From Flavobacterium alvei (GTDB taxonomy: Bacteria > Bacteroidota > Bacteroidia > Flavobacteriales > Flavobacteriaceae): a stretch of DNA of 64,000 nucleotides. Both the position numbers and the translations under genes were made by a program. The notes beneath the pieces are model-generated. The model was not told where the DNA came from, did not search any database, and was given only the letters and a program-made list of their open reading frames with translations. Every line of letters starts with the position of its first letter. The first letter of the stretch is position 1. Shown in pieces: positions 1 through 8,489 of this stretch. The stretch lies in the NCBI RefSeq assembly GCF_002920895.1, contig NZ_PQVG01000002.1, forward strand, positions 248,001 to 312,000, written 5' to 3'.

Positions 1-176
1 ATATCGTGAGTGGTACTTCCCCAGGCATAACCACTTTGAGAATAATCTTCTCTAACAGTTCCCCATTGACGATCGGTTAAATAAGGTCCCCATTTTTTCC
101 AACCTTTATTATCGGTTCTTAGTTTTAAACGTTCTTTTTCTGCGTTGGTTTCAACCCCTCTTTCTGACATACTCAT
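1..176 (-). CDS. GH63-like glucosidase (MGH1-like), N-terminal fragment
   Basis: Only the first ~58 codons lie in the window; the gene runs off the left edge. The reverse-strand frame begins with ATG at 176 (a second in-frame ATG is at 170). It reads through a segment with the words NKGWKKWGPYLTDRQWGTV and REDYSQSGYAWG. I recognise these as the typical start of the large cytosolic glucosidases of the GH63/MGH1-like family, which cleave alpha-glucosidic linkages in a six-hairpin (alpha/alpha)6 barrel. There is no signal peptide, as is usual in that family. The assignment rests on this short conserved opening only; the catalytic acids are outside the window. Confidence 0.7.
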   Translation of the reverse strand, partial: MSMSERGVETNAEKERLKLRTDNKGWKKWGPYLTDRQWGTVREDYSQSGYAWGSTTHD

Positions 177-381
177 TCTGTTTTGATTCTGAATCGCAAT
201 TTATATAAAACGAGTCTAAAAACACCTATAGAATTGGTAAAAATCAATTGATTTAATTACTGAAAAACTATTTATAAATTGTTTTATTATTGTATTTGTA
301 GAATTGCTAGAAAGTCAAAGTTTTGCTCTATTCTTTTTTCAAAAAGTAGTATTTCTTGAGGCCCTAAACCTTTTTTTATGG

Positions 382-389
382 TAATTTTG
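382..389 (+). promoter_or_regulatory. Sigma-ABfr -7 box for the PH-domain gene
   Basis: TAATTTTG matches the Bacteroidota -7 consensus TAnnTTTG. A TTG at 356-358 could be the -33 element. Transcription would begin near 395, giving a leader of about 35 nt before the ATG at 430. Confidence 0.5.
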
Positions 390-429
390 CAGGAGCAGTT
401 TAGAATATTTAACTTATAACAACAAAATT

Positions 430-813
430 ATGGGATTTTTTTCGGCCTTAATAGGCAATGCAGGAGCAGTAAGTCAGGAAAGTTTAGTAAAAGATTATGG
501 CAAATTATTAATCGAAAGTGAAGAAATTGAATTGGGTTTCAAACTCATTCGCGATGTGTTTATTTTTACCAATAAACGTTTGATTTTGGTAGAAAAACAG
601 GGGTTAACTGCTAGCAAAATTGAATACAAATCCATTACTTACAAGAGTATCTCAAGATTTAGCGTTGAAACAGCAGGTACTTTTGATTTGGAAGCCGAAC
701 TAAAAATTTGGGTTTCGAGCGAAACTCATCCAAGTATTGTAAAACAATTTAACAAATCGGTCAATGTATATGACGTTCATATGGTTTTGGCTACGCATGT
801 TTTAAATTCATAA
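430..813 (+). CDS. Bacterial PH-domain protein
   Basis: A 127-residue cytosolic protein without signal peptide. The central part (about 30-125) reads as a bacterial pleckstrin-homology domain of the bPH type: beta-strands around IFTNKRLILVEKQG, the KSITYKSISRFSVE strand, and a C-terminal helix. Such small PH proteins are common, mostly uncharacterised, and probably form oligomeric rings or bind other proteins rather than phosphoinositides. The gene stands alone, with a good -7 box upstream and a strong terminator downstream. The specific function is unknown; the family call is fairly safe. Confidence 0.75.
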   Translation: MGFFSALIGNAGAVSQESLVKDYGKLLIESEEIELGFKLIRDVFIFTNKRLILVEKQGLTASKIEYKSITYKSISRFSVETAGTFDLEAELKIWVSSETHPSIVKQFNKSVNVYDVHMVLATHVLNS

Positions 814-865
814 AAAACACTTGCTTTCCAATCATTTTAAGTCATTTGGAGCGGGATTTTGAACA

Positions 866-912
866 AAAAAGTATCGAGAAGCCTTTAAGAATTTGGCTTT
901 TCGATACTTTTT
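866..912. terminator. Bidirectional terminator between convergent genes
   Basis: An 18-bp stem (866-883 with 895-912) with one G-T mismatch and an 11-nt loop. It is flanked by A-tract and T-tract, so it can act in both directions. It separates the PH-domain gene (+) from the GH27 gene (-). Confidence 0.85.
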
Positions 913-923
913 CATTTCTTTGA

Positions 924-2162
924 TTATGGAATTAATTTCAACGTAATGACATCGTGAGAAGCAATATCGGCAGTTAAATTCTTTTTGGTTGTTCCTGCGT
1001 CTTTGTTTTTCCAAAGGTCTTTGATTTTGAAAATAGTTTTATTGAAATCGGCTTCAAAACCAAAATCGGCATCCTTGATTGGGTTTTTCTTCCAATCGAA
1101 ATTGACTTTTTTAGGCAATTCTGTTCTATTCAAAAACGTGATTGCCCAAGCTCCATCGGACAAGGGTTTTACCCATACTTCTACTCCATCTTCAACCGTT
1201 AATTTGAAGCCTTGAATTCCTAGTTTGTCTTGGTTTACGGCAATCAGATTTTCATTGGTTAAAATAGCCAATGTTTCAGGACTCATTTTTCTAAAATCAT
1301 TTCCTGCAATAAGTGGCGAAGCAAGCATACACCACATACTAAAATGGGTTTTATCCTCGGTATTGGTCATTCCGTCACCCACTTCCATCATATCAAAATC
1401 GTTCCAATGATCTGGACCCGAATATTTACGGATGTCTTTGCGCATTTCGGCAATTTTCATAAATCCCCAAGACGACCAATTGCCTTCTTCGTGGTGAAAT
1501 TCGCAATCAAAACAAGGATAAATATCGCCCGAAATTCTCCAAAGATTCCCCATTGGTTTTGCCCATTCCCAAGGTTGATTATCACCCCATTCGCACAAGC
1601 TAAAAACAATAGGTCGCCCAGCAGTTTTCAGTGCATTACTCATTGTTTTATAAGCTTCTGGAGCTGTGATTCCTGCCGTATTACACCAATCATATTTGAG
1701 ATAATCAATATCTAAGCTGGCATAAAAACGAGCGTCTTGGTATTCAAATCCACGAGTTCCAGGATAGCCCGCACAAGTTTGAGTACCGGCACAATTGTAC
1801 AAGCCAAATTTCAATCCTTTGGAATGTACATATTCAACTAAAGCTTTCATTCCGTTGGGAAATTTTATGGGATCTGGAACTAAATTTCCGTTGGCATCAC
1901 GCTCTTTTGTCATCCAACCATCATCTAAAACAATATAATTGTATCCTGCAGCAGCCATTCCTGAAGCCACCATAATATCGGCGGTTTCTTTAACTAATTT
2001 TTCGTCGATGTTGGTTTCAAAAGTGTTCCAAGAGTTCCAACCCATTGGTGGTGTCATTGCCAAACCGTCAAATTTTCCAGCGGCTTGAGTTACTTTATTT
2101 CCTTGGCTAAAGCCCGAAAATGCTACAAACAAAAGAATAAAAGGCAGTGTTATTTTTTTCAT
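924..2162 (-). CDS. GH27 alpha-galactosidase, secreted
   Basis: A 412-residue glycoside hydrolase with signal peptide (about 1-19, ending FSGFSQ). Family GH27 cleaves terminal alpha-1,6-galactose with retention. Diagnostic segments are TPPMGWNSWNTF at the start of the barrel, LDDGWM (79-84), the nucleophile Asp158 in YLKYDWCN, and the acid/base Asp213 in RISGD. A beta-sandwich C-terminal domain follows (about 330-412). The length is normal for bacterial GH27. It is the second gene of a two-gene operon, starting 13 bp after the GH2 gene. Together they would strip alpha- and beta-linked galactose from galactomannan, galactan or galactosylated hemicellulose. Some GH27 members act on beta-L-arabinopyranosides, which cannot be excluded from sequence. 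Confidence 0.93.
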   Translation of the reverse strand: MKKITLPFILLFVAFSGFSQGNKVTQAAGKFDGLAMTPPMGWNSWNTFETNIDEKLVKETADIMVASGMAAAGYNYIVLDDGWMTKERDANGNLVPDPIKFPNGMKALVEYVHSKGLKFGLYNCAGTQTCAGYPGTRGFEYQDARFYASLDIDYLKYDWCNTAGITAPEAYKTMSNALKTAGRPIVFSLCEWGDNQPWEWAKPMGNLWRISGDIYPCFDCEFHHEEGNWSSWGFMKIAEMRKDIRKYSGPDHWNDFDMMEVGDGMTNTEDKTHFSMWCMLASPLIAGNDFRKMSPETLAILTNENLIAVNQDKLGIQGFKLTVEDGVEVWVKPLSDGAWAITFLNRTELPKKVNFDWKKNPIKDADFGFEADFNKTIFKIKDLWKNKDAGTTKKNLTADIASHDVITLKLIP

Positions 2163-2175
2163 TTTTAAATGTTTT

Positions 2176-5049
2176 TTATTGTACTGTTTTAATGATTATT
2201 TCTGTTGATTTTAATCCATTGGCTGTAGCCGAAAGTTTCACTTCTCCTACTTCGCCAGTAGTTTGAATAATGACTTGAGCCAAACCATTGAATAATTTTC
2301 GTTTGTAATTATCCGCTTTGGTAATCAATTGAATCGTTCCCGGATTTTGATTAACCACATCCCAACTGTTTACTTTCAATAATGGTGTGGCAACAATTGC
2401 AAGGGTGTTTTTGCCTGAATGCAACATCGTTTTATCTAATAGAAATGTGTCGCCATGCTTGTTTTCGGGAATGGCATCTGCTATTTTTTTGCCATTAATA
2501 AAAATAGATTGCTGTTTTCCAAGACTATTATAAAAGAAATTAATTGTTGATTCGGTGTAATTTGCAGGCAATTCGAACTCGGTTCTATAAACGATGTTTT
2601 TTACTTTTTCGCCAAAAGCTGCATTTCTATCATCTGTAAAGGCTTTTTGCCAAGAATCGGTTGCTACATTTTCCTTGGTTTCGTCTGAAACATTAAAATC
2701 GGCAACCATTTTTTCTTTCAAATTTTCGATATTCAAAACAGTTATAGTTTCCAAATATTTATCAGCTTCCAGCGAGGTTGGATTTCCGTTGCCAACGCCA
2801 ATAATTTTGGCTGGACCAGAAATAGTAAAACTAACTTCGTTATCGGCAATTGGAACTTGAAGTCCCGCTTTATCTTTGGTACTAACCGTAATCATTGCAA
2901 TATCATTTTTCCATGCTTCCAAACTATTTTTATTGGATTCTAAATTCAGAATTGCAGCTGTTCCAGTAGTTTTTACGATCTCGCTAATGCTCTTTTTGCC
3001 GTTTTTATATCCAATAGCTTCTAGTGTTCCGGGCGTATAATTGACATTCCATTCGAGATGGCTGTCTTTTTGCATTGTTTTTTTGCCCAAACTCTTTCTG
3101 TTTAAAAACAATTCCACTTCGTCACAATTGCTGTAGGCCCAAACTTCGATACTTTGATTTTCTTTGCCAGTCCAATTCCAATGCGGTAAAAGGTGTAAAA
3201 CGGGTTCGTTTTGCCACCACGATTTCAAATACCAAGCGGTGTCTTTGTAAAACCCACATTGATCGACCATTCCAAAATAAGAACCCACCGACGGAAAGTC
3301 GAATGGCGTTGGTTCACCCCGATAATCAAACCCTGTCCAAACGAACATTCCTGCTAAATATGGACGGGAATTGTAATGTCTCCAACCGTTTTCTATGCTA
3401 ATAAAACTAGCACTTGGCGCTTTGTCATAAGCTGGCATAATGCGTTTTTGGTTGTCTCGATAATATTCGCCACGAGTGGCATTGGTACTTCCTTCTTCTG
3501 TCCCCCAAAGACATTGATTCGGAAATAATTGATGTTGCTTGTCGGTGCTTTTATTCACAATATAATTAATACCCAACAAATCCATTACCGTTGTGATTCC
3601 GTTACTCCCAATTCCGCCGCTAAAAGCGGCTGTTGCAGGTCTTGAAGCATCAATAGATTTCACATACGATTGCATCGAACTGGCAATTCTGGCTCCCACA
3701 ATGTCATTTTCAATTCCCCATTCTTCGTTTCCAACACTCCAACTAATGATGGATGGGTGATTTCTATCGCGTTCGATCAATTTTTTCACATCATTAAGTT
3801 GGTTTTGAGTACTTCCCATCAACCTATTTTCGTCAATAACTAGCATTCCCAAACGGTCGCAAGCTTCTAATAATTCGGGAGTTGGCGGATTGTGCGAACA
3901 ACGGTAGGCATTGCTACCAAACGATTTTAAGGTTTTGATTCTAAAATCTTGCAAAGCATCGGGCATCGCTGCTCCTACTCCTGCGTGATCCTGATGATTG
4001 TTTGTCCCTTTTATTTTAACGTGCTTTTCGTTCAGAAAAAAGCCTTCGTTGGCATCAAACCTAATGGTTCGAATTCCGAAAGTAGTTTCAAAAGTGTCAA
4101 CCAATTTTTCATCTTCAAAAATCGAGGTTGTCATTTGGTACAAATATGGATTTTCGATTGACCAAAGTGTGGCGTTTTCAACCGTCAAATCGCAGGTAAA
4201 GTCTTTGTTTTCTCTTGGATTTAAAGAACAGGAATTGATTGTTTTTTCAGAGACATTTTTACCCGTTGCATCCGTAATTGTTTGAATAATTTGGAATGAT
4301 TTTGAAGCTTTTCCATCATTTGCAACCGTAACCAAAGCATTTACCGTAGTTGTATTGTCTTTTGTTTTGGTTTTTACAAAAGTGCCGTTTTGAGGAATAT
4401 GAAGTTCATTGCTTTTATTGAGCCAAACGTGGCGATAGATTCCGGCACCTTCATAAAACCAGCCTTCTTCCATCGTGGCATCCACTCGAACGGCGATTGT
4501 ATTTTCGCCACCATAATTGATATAATCAGTAATATCGTATTCGAAGCCCAAATAACCGCTATCTTGATTGCCCAAATAATGACCGTTTATCCAAACAATT
4601 GAATTACGAAAAACACCATCAAAAGCAAGATGAATTCGGCGTCCCAAATCGCTTTGTGGAATGGTAATTTTCTTGCGATACCAACCAATACTTTTGTCTG
4701 GAAAATTGCGTCCAATGGCTTTGAAACCGTGACTAAAACTGGCGTCTTTGCTAAAACCTTGTTCGACTGCCCAATCGTGTGGCAGGTCTAATTTTCGCCA
4801 CGAGCGATCATCAAAATTGGCATTGGCAGCGCCATCACCAAAACCTGCTTTGGCCAAATACGAGAAATAAGCAATTCCGGTATTAAAATCTTTCTTTGTA
4901 TCGGAGGGATGACCAAAAGCAAATCTCCAATCTTTGTCGAGGGAAACATGTTCTCTATTTTGCTCCTTTGAACCTGATTGCGAAAAAGCAGAAAGGCAAA
5001 AACTAAAGAAAATAAGTAGTAGAAATGGTGCTTTAAGAGTATTTTTCAT
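2176..5049 (-). CDS. GH2 beta-galactosidase-like, DUF4982 type
   Basis: A 957-residue periplasmic or surface enzyme with signal peptide (about 1-24). Order: GH2 sugar-binding jelly roll (~60-220), Ig-like sandwich (~225-335), and a TIM barrel with general acid/base Glu442 in WSVGNEEWG and probable nucleophile Glu518 in LWGTEEGS. Then come a DUF4982 module (~620-690, around SYFGMVDQCGFYKD), an Ig-like segment and a C-terminal sandwich. This architecture belongs to the Bacteroidota exo-beta-galactosidase branch of GH2, although beta-glucuronidase or other specificities occur among its relatives. It is the first gene of the operon with the GH27 enzyme. No convincing TAnnTTTG box is visible in the 250 bp upstream. 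Confidence 0.88.
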   Translation of the reverse strand: MKNTLKAPFLLLIFFSFCLSAFSQSGSKEQNREHVSLDKDWRFAFGHPSDTKKDFNTGIAYFSYLAKAGFGDGAANANFDDRSWRKLDLPHDWAVEQGFSKDASFSHGFKAIGRNFPDKSIGWYRKKITIPQSDLGRRIHLAFDGVFRNSIVWINGHYLGNQDSGYLGFEYDITDYINYGGENTIAVRVDATMEEGWFYEGAGIYRHVWLNKSNELHIPQNGTFVKTKTKDNTTTVNALVTVANDGKASKSFQIIQTITDATGKNVSEKTINSCSLNPRENKDFTCDLTVENATLWSIENPYLYQMTTSIFEDEKLVDTFETTFGIRTIRFDANEGFFLNEKHVKIKGTNNHQDHAGVGAAMPDALQDFRIKTLKSFGSNAYRCSHNPPTPELLEACDRLGMLVIDENRLMGSTQNQLNDVKKLIERDRNHPSIISWSVGNEEWGIENDIVGARIASSMQSYVKSIDASRPATAAFSGGIGSNGITTVMDLLGINYIVNKSTDKQHQLFPNQCLWGTEEGSTNATRGEYYRDNQKRIMPAYDKAPSASFISIENGWRHYNSRPYLAGMFVWTGFDYRGEPTPFDFPSVGSYFGMVDQCGFYKDTAWYLKSWWQNEPVLHLLPHWNWTGKENQSIEVWAYSNCDEVELFLNRKSLGKKTMQKDSHLEWNVNYTPGTLEAIGYKNGKKSISEIVKTTGTAAILNLESNKNSLEAWKNDIAMITVSTKDKAGLQVPIADNEVSFTISGPAKIIGVGNGNPTSLEADKYLETITVLNIENLKEKMVADFNVSDETKENVATDSWQKAFTDDRNAAFGEKVKNIVYRTEFELPANYTESTINFFYNSLGKQQSIFINGKKIADAIPENKHGDTFLLDKTMLHSGKNTLAIVATPLLKVNSWDVVNQNPGTIQLITKADNYKRKLFNGLAQVIIQTTGEVGEVKLSATANGLKSTEIIIKTVQ

Positions 5050-5298
5050 TTACAAATAATTAATTGATGCAACATACAATAATACAGAATTAGGACAGAA
5101 AACAATGATACTTTATTGTCAAAATTCAATCTAAACTTTACATAAAGTTGTTTTTGGGTATTTATAAAACTTGGATAAAATTATTTATATATTGCACTAC
5201 AACAAAAGCTACTTTGTAGCATTTGCAAAATACCTCCAATTGAAACCGTAAATTTGTTTTTACTAATTCAAAAACTAATAACTAAAACAGAATCTTAA

Positions 5299-5598
5299 TT
5301 GAACGGCAAAATAAAATATGAGTTTTCAGAAAAATCTTGGCAACATTCTTCGCCAAGCGGTTGGTATTTTGTTGCTCTTCCAAAAGAAATGTCAAAAGAA
5401 ATAAGAAGTATTTTAAAATTTCAAGAAGAAGGTTGGGGACGTTTAAAAGCGGTAGCAAAAATTGGCAAAAGTGAATGGAAAACAGCCATTTGGTTTGATA
5501 CAAAAATTAACACATACTTATTGCCATTAAAAGCTGAAATAAGAAAAAAAGAAAATATTTCAGCGGAAAAAGAAATAGATGTTACTATTTGGCTTTAA
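5299..5598 (+). CDS. DUF1905 domain protein
   Basis: A 99-residue soluble protein that is almost wholly a DUF1905 domain: the YEFSEKSWQHSSPSGWYFVALP opening in two parts, then EEGWGRLKAVAKIG and the IWFDTKINTYLLPLKAEIRKKE strand pair. DUF1905 proteins form a small barrel of unknown function, sometimes fused to YdeI/OmpD-associated domains. There is no in-frame ATG where family members begin, so TTG at 5299 is the probable start. It is a single gene with no obvious partner. Confidence 0.75.
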   Translation: MNGKIKYEFSEKSWQHSSPSGWYFVALPKEMSKEIRSILKFQEEGWGRLKAVAKIGKSEWKTAIWFDTKINTYLLPLKAEIRKKENISAEKEIDVTIWL

Positions 5599-5730
5599 CC
5601 TATTATTGGATAAAACTAAATTTTCAATATAAAAACTAAATTTACTATATTCACATCCTAATCAACAATAAACCACACCAATACAATGTTTAGAAGTTGT
5701 GATTTGAGGTGTAATAAAGAAAAATAGTAA

Positions 5731-6672
5731 ATGAAAAAATCAGTTTCGCTAATTATAATGCTCCTCACATTCTACATTTCGAGCGCTCAGATAAAAACAG
5801 TTTTTTGGCGTGTGGACAATCTTACTCAAATTGGCGGCAAATCTGTTACTGTAAGCGGAAGTCCCAAGGTCATTCAAACAGAATTGGGTACTGCGGTTGA
5901 ATTTGACGGAATCAAAGATGGCCTTCTTGTAAATGATAATCCGATGAACGGAGCCACTGAATTTACTATTGAAATGATTCTAAAACCGTATTCAGGTGGA
6001 GCAGTTGAACAACGCTATCTCCATTTTCAACAAGACGACAATAATAGAATATTGGCAGAGTTGCGTAACAATAATAATTTGAATTGGAGTCTGGATACTT
6101 TTATTAAATCTGGGACTTCAAACCAAACTTTATTGGATTATTCCTTAGTTCACAGCATGAATAATTGGGTTCATATAGCTTTGACTTATAAAAATGGCGT
6201 AATGACAAGTTTTGTAAATGGCATACAAGAATTGGTAGGTGTGGTTAGTTATCAAGTAGTAAATTCTGGGCAAACTTCATTGGGCGTTCGAATGAATCAA
6301 GTGGCTTGGTTCAAAGGAGCGATACATTCTGTAAAAGTTACTCACGAAGTGCTTAATCCCTCCAATTTTATGAAAACAACGGATTTTCTGGGACTCCAAA
6401 ACCTAGAAAAAAACCAGTTGACAAGTCAAATTTCAACCAATCCCATGGTTACTTCTACCTTTTTGAAATACCAATTAGAAGAATCATCCAACGTTTCCAT
6501 TAAACTCTTTACCATCCAAGGAAAAGAAGCGATTTCTCTTTTTGATGGTTATAAAAATGCAGGACATTATGAATTAGAAATTAATCGTGATTATTTGAAA
6601 GCAGGAATGTATTTAGTAGTAATTCATTCTGGGAACAAAAAATCTGTTCACAAACTCATTATTAATCCTTAA
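5731..6672 (+). CDS. LamG-like protein with T9SS sorting domain
   Basis: A 313-residue exported protein with signal peptide 1-19 (ending YISSAQ). Residues ~40-215 look like a laminin-G/concanavalin-like jelly roll (AVEFDGIKDGLLVNDNPM, FTIEMILKPY, NNWVHIALTYKNG, SLGVRMNQVAWFKGAI). The last ~80 residues (from NQLTSQISTNPM) are a type A T9SS sorting domain, with the KLFTIQGKEA strand and terminal KSVHKLIINP. The protein should therefore cross the outer membrane by the type IX system and be surface-attached or released. The jelly roll suggests glycan or protein binding; no catalytic residues are apparent. It is a lone gene. Confidence 0.8.
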   Translation: MKKSVSLIIMLLTFYISSAQIKTVFWRVDNLTQIGGKSVTVSGSPKVIQTELGTAVEFDGIKDGLLVNDNPMNGATEFTIEMILKPYSGGAVEQRYLHFQQDDNNRILAELRNNNNLNWSLDTFIKSGTSNQTLLDYSLVHSMNNWVHIALTYKNGVMTSFVNGIQELVGVVSYQVVNSGQTSLGVRMNQVAWFKGAIHSVKVTHEVLNPSNFMKTTDFLGLQNLEKNQLTSQISTNPMVTSTFLKYQLEESSNVSIKLFTIQGKEAISLFDGYKNAGHYELEINRDYLKAGMYLVVIHSGNKKSVHKLIINP

Positions 6673-6713
6673 TTGTAAAGTTAGAATCCTAAAAGACTTT
6701 GAAAATTACAAAA

Positions 6714-6768
6714 CCGCAAATTCGCAAATTATAAACTCAATAGTAATTTATAATTTGCGAATTTGTGG
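6714..6768. repeat. Intergenic inverted repeat (CGCAAATT type)
   Basis: 22-nt arms at 6714-6735 and 6747-6768 pair with a single mismatch around an 11-nt loop. It lies between convergent genes, so it can act as a bidirectional terminator. The word CCGCAAATTCGCAAATT recurs at 55094-55110, marking it as a dispersed repeat family rather than a unique terminator. Confidence 0.8.
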
Positions 6769-6790
6769 ATACTCTTTTTAATGAAATTTG

Positions 6791-7345
6791 TTAGGAAACA
6801 ACTTCCTCTTCTTCATCTACAAATTCCATGTGGTCTTCTATTTCGGTAGCTTTTTCAGGTTTCGAAGCTTTGAGTGCGTTGAATTTTTCTAGTTGTTCTA
6901 ATTCGTCTTCATCACCACTAAAATAAGGAAAAACGTCCACAATTGGCGATTCAGAAATGGCTGGAATAGTATAGTCTCCCATTGTTCCTTTCATTACTTC
7001 GATGGTGTTGTCGTAAGCTTCTTTGACATCGTTGGCTTGTACTAAAACATACATATTGGTTTTCCGTTCTTTGCCACTTTCTTCGTCATAGGCCATTAAT
7101 GAAACTTTGGATTTAAACCAACGATCGGCATTTTCGAAAGGATGAATTTCGGCATAATTGGCCACTTTTATATTCGTGATTTTAAATTCTTCACTAATAT
7201 AAGCTTTCATTTCTTCGTTGATTCTGGATTCGGCTTCGGTATAGGATAAAGCATCAACCAAATAGGGTTCGGTTGTGACTTTTTGGGTTCCAATTTCGTC
7301 AACTTTTCTATATTTTACTTTGCATTCATACCACATTGCGCTCAT
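6791..7345 (-). CDS. DUF4494 domain protein
   Basis: A 184-residue cytosolic protein belonging to the Bacteroidota-specific DUF4494 family. It opens with WYECKVKYRKVDEIGTQKV and carries the family's PYLVDALSYTEAESRI and IKVANYAEI strands. The C-terminus is a low-complexity acidic tail (EIEDHMEFVDEEEEVV). The function is not known to me. It is monocistronic with its own -7 box, and is often found near housekeeping genes, as here next to lipA. Confidence 0.85.
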   Translation of the reverse strand: MSAMWYECKVKYRKVDEIGTQKVTTEPYLVDALSYTEAESRINEEMKAYISEEFKITNIKVANYAEIHPFENADRWFKSKVSLMAYDEESGKERKTNMYVLVQANDVKEAYDNTIEVMKGTMGDYTIPAISESPIVDVFPYFSGDEDELEQLEKFNALKASKPEKATEIEDHMEFVDEEEEVVS

Positions 7346-7368
7346 AATTTATTTTTTTTTAAGGACGC

Positions 7369-7376
7369 CAAAGATA
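7369..7376 (-). promoter_or_regulatory. -7 box for the DUF4494 gene
   Basis: On the reverse strand this reads TATCTTTG, a perfect TAnnTTTG match. It predicts a leader of roughly 20 nt before the ATG at 7345. Confidence 0.55.
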
Positions 7377-7525
7377 GCAGAAAGATTTTTTAATTTAGAG
7401 TTCGGATTTTAGATATAAAAGTTTATGGAATTGGGGCATTAAATTAAAAAACAGAAAACTGACAATCTTATATTAATTCCTATGAAATCTAAAATCTAAA
7501 ATCCAAAATCTAAAATTCCTTTCCT

Positions 7526-7533
7526 TATCTTTG
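7526..7533 (+). promoter_or_regulatory. -7 box for lipA
   Basis: TATCTTTG is a perfect match to TAnnTTTG. It overlaps the upstream TTG at 7531, which argues that this TTG is promoter DNA and that translation starts at the ATG at 7552, leaving a leader of about 12-14 nt. Confidence 0.6.
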
Positions 7534-7551
7534 CACTTTCAAAAAATAAAT

Positions 7552-8421
7552 ATGGAAACTGTTTTAGAGAATACATTACCCGTAGGAAAGCCAAAATGGT
7601 TGAGAGTAAAACTCCCAATCGGTCAAAAATATACAGAACTTCGTGGATTAGTTGAGAATTACAAACTCAACACCATTTGTACCTCAGGAAGTTGCCCGAA
7701 TATGGGCGAATGTTGGGGCGAAGGAACGGCCACTTTTATGATTTTAGGAAATATTTGTACCCGTTCTTGTGGATTTTGTGGCGTAAAAACCGGAAGACCA
7801 GAAACCGTAGATTGGGATGAACCTGAAAAAGTAGCGCGTTCTATAAAAATAATGAACATCAAACATGCCGTGATTACAAGCGTAGATAGAGACGATTTGA
7901 AAGATGGCGGTTCTATTATTTGGATAGAAACCGTAAAAGCTATTCGCAGGATGAACCCCAACACCACTCTTGAAACTTTAATTCCTGATTTTCAAGGCAT
8001 CGAAAGAAATATTGATAGAATTGTTGAAGCCAATCCAGAAGTAGTTTCGCATAATATGGAAACTGTTAGAAGATTGACTCGCGAGGTACGCATTCAAGCC
8101 AAATACGACCGAAGCTTGGAAGTATTGAAATACTTGAAAGAAAAAGGAATTCGCAGAACCAAATCAGGAATCATGTTAGGTCTTGGCGAAACCGAAGAAG
8201 AAGTTTTTGAAACCATGCGCGAATTATATGCAGCCAAAGTTGACATTGTAACCATTGGCCAATACTTACAACCCAGCAAAAAACATTTGCCCGTAAAAGA
8301 ATTCATAACTCCAGAACAATTTGCTAAATACGAAGCTTTCGGATTAGAATTAGGATTCCGTCACGTAGAAAGTGGCCCATTGGTGCGTTCTTCGTATAAA
8401 GCTCAGAAACATATATTATAA
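7552..8421 (+). CDS. lipA: Lipoyl synthase
   Basis: A 289-residue radical-SAM enzyme that inserts two sulfurs into octanoyl chains on the E2 and GcvH proteins to make lipoyl groups. The auxiliary [4Fe-4S] cluster motif Cx4Cx5C is seen in [12 protein letters not shown], the radical-SAM Cx3Cx2C motif in CTRSCGFC, and the C-terminal RSSY serine that ligates the auxiliary cluster is present in VRSSYKA. All catalytic features are intact and the length is normal. I chose ATG 7552 over TTG 7531 because the latter lies inside the -7 promoter box. A long hairpin follows the gene. Confidence 0.97.
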   Translation: METVLENTLPVGKPKWLRVKLPIGQKYTELRGLVENYKLNTICTSGSCPNMGECWGEGTATFMILGNICTRSCGFCGVKTGRPETVDWDEPEKVARSIKIMNIKHAVITSVDRDDLKDGGSIIWIETVKAIRRMNPNTTLETLIPDFQGIERNIDRIVEANPEVVSHNMETVRRLTREVRIQAKYDRSLEVLKYLKEKGIRRTKSGIMLGLGETEEEVFETMRELYAAKVDIVTIGQYLQPSKKHLPVKEFITPEQFAKYEAFGLELGFRHVESGPLVRSSYKAQKHIL

Positions 8422-8426
8422 AAAAG

Positions 8427-8470
8427 TTAACTGATTAATCGTTTCAACGGTTAAACGATTAACCAGTTAA
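8427..8470. repeat. Long hairpin between lipA and the GAPDH gene
   Basis: Arms 8427-8444 and 8453-8470 (18 nt each) pair with one G-T mismatch around the loop CAACGGTT. There is no clear T-tract after it, so it may be an mRNA-stabilising or attenuating hairpin or a REP-like element rather than a classical terminator. Confidence 0.75.
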
Positions 8471-8489
8471 AACAATTAAGCTAAAAAAA

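Noticed and set aside
3075-3401. Open frames antisense to the GH2 gene and similar antisense frames elsewhere
   Set aside because: They mirror the codon pattern of the real genes, lack promoters and match no family.
7531-7551. Upstream TTG start adding seven codons to lipA
   Set aside because: The TTG is the 3' end of a perfect TATCTTTG -7 box, and the ATG at 7552 gives the usual LipA N-terminus.
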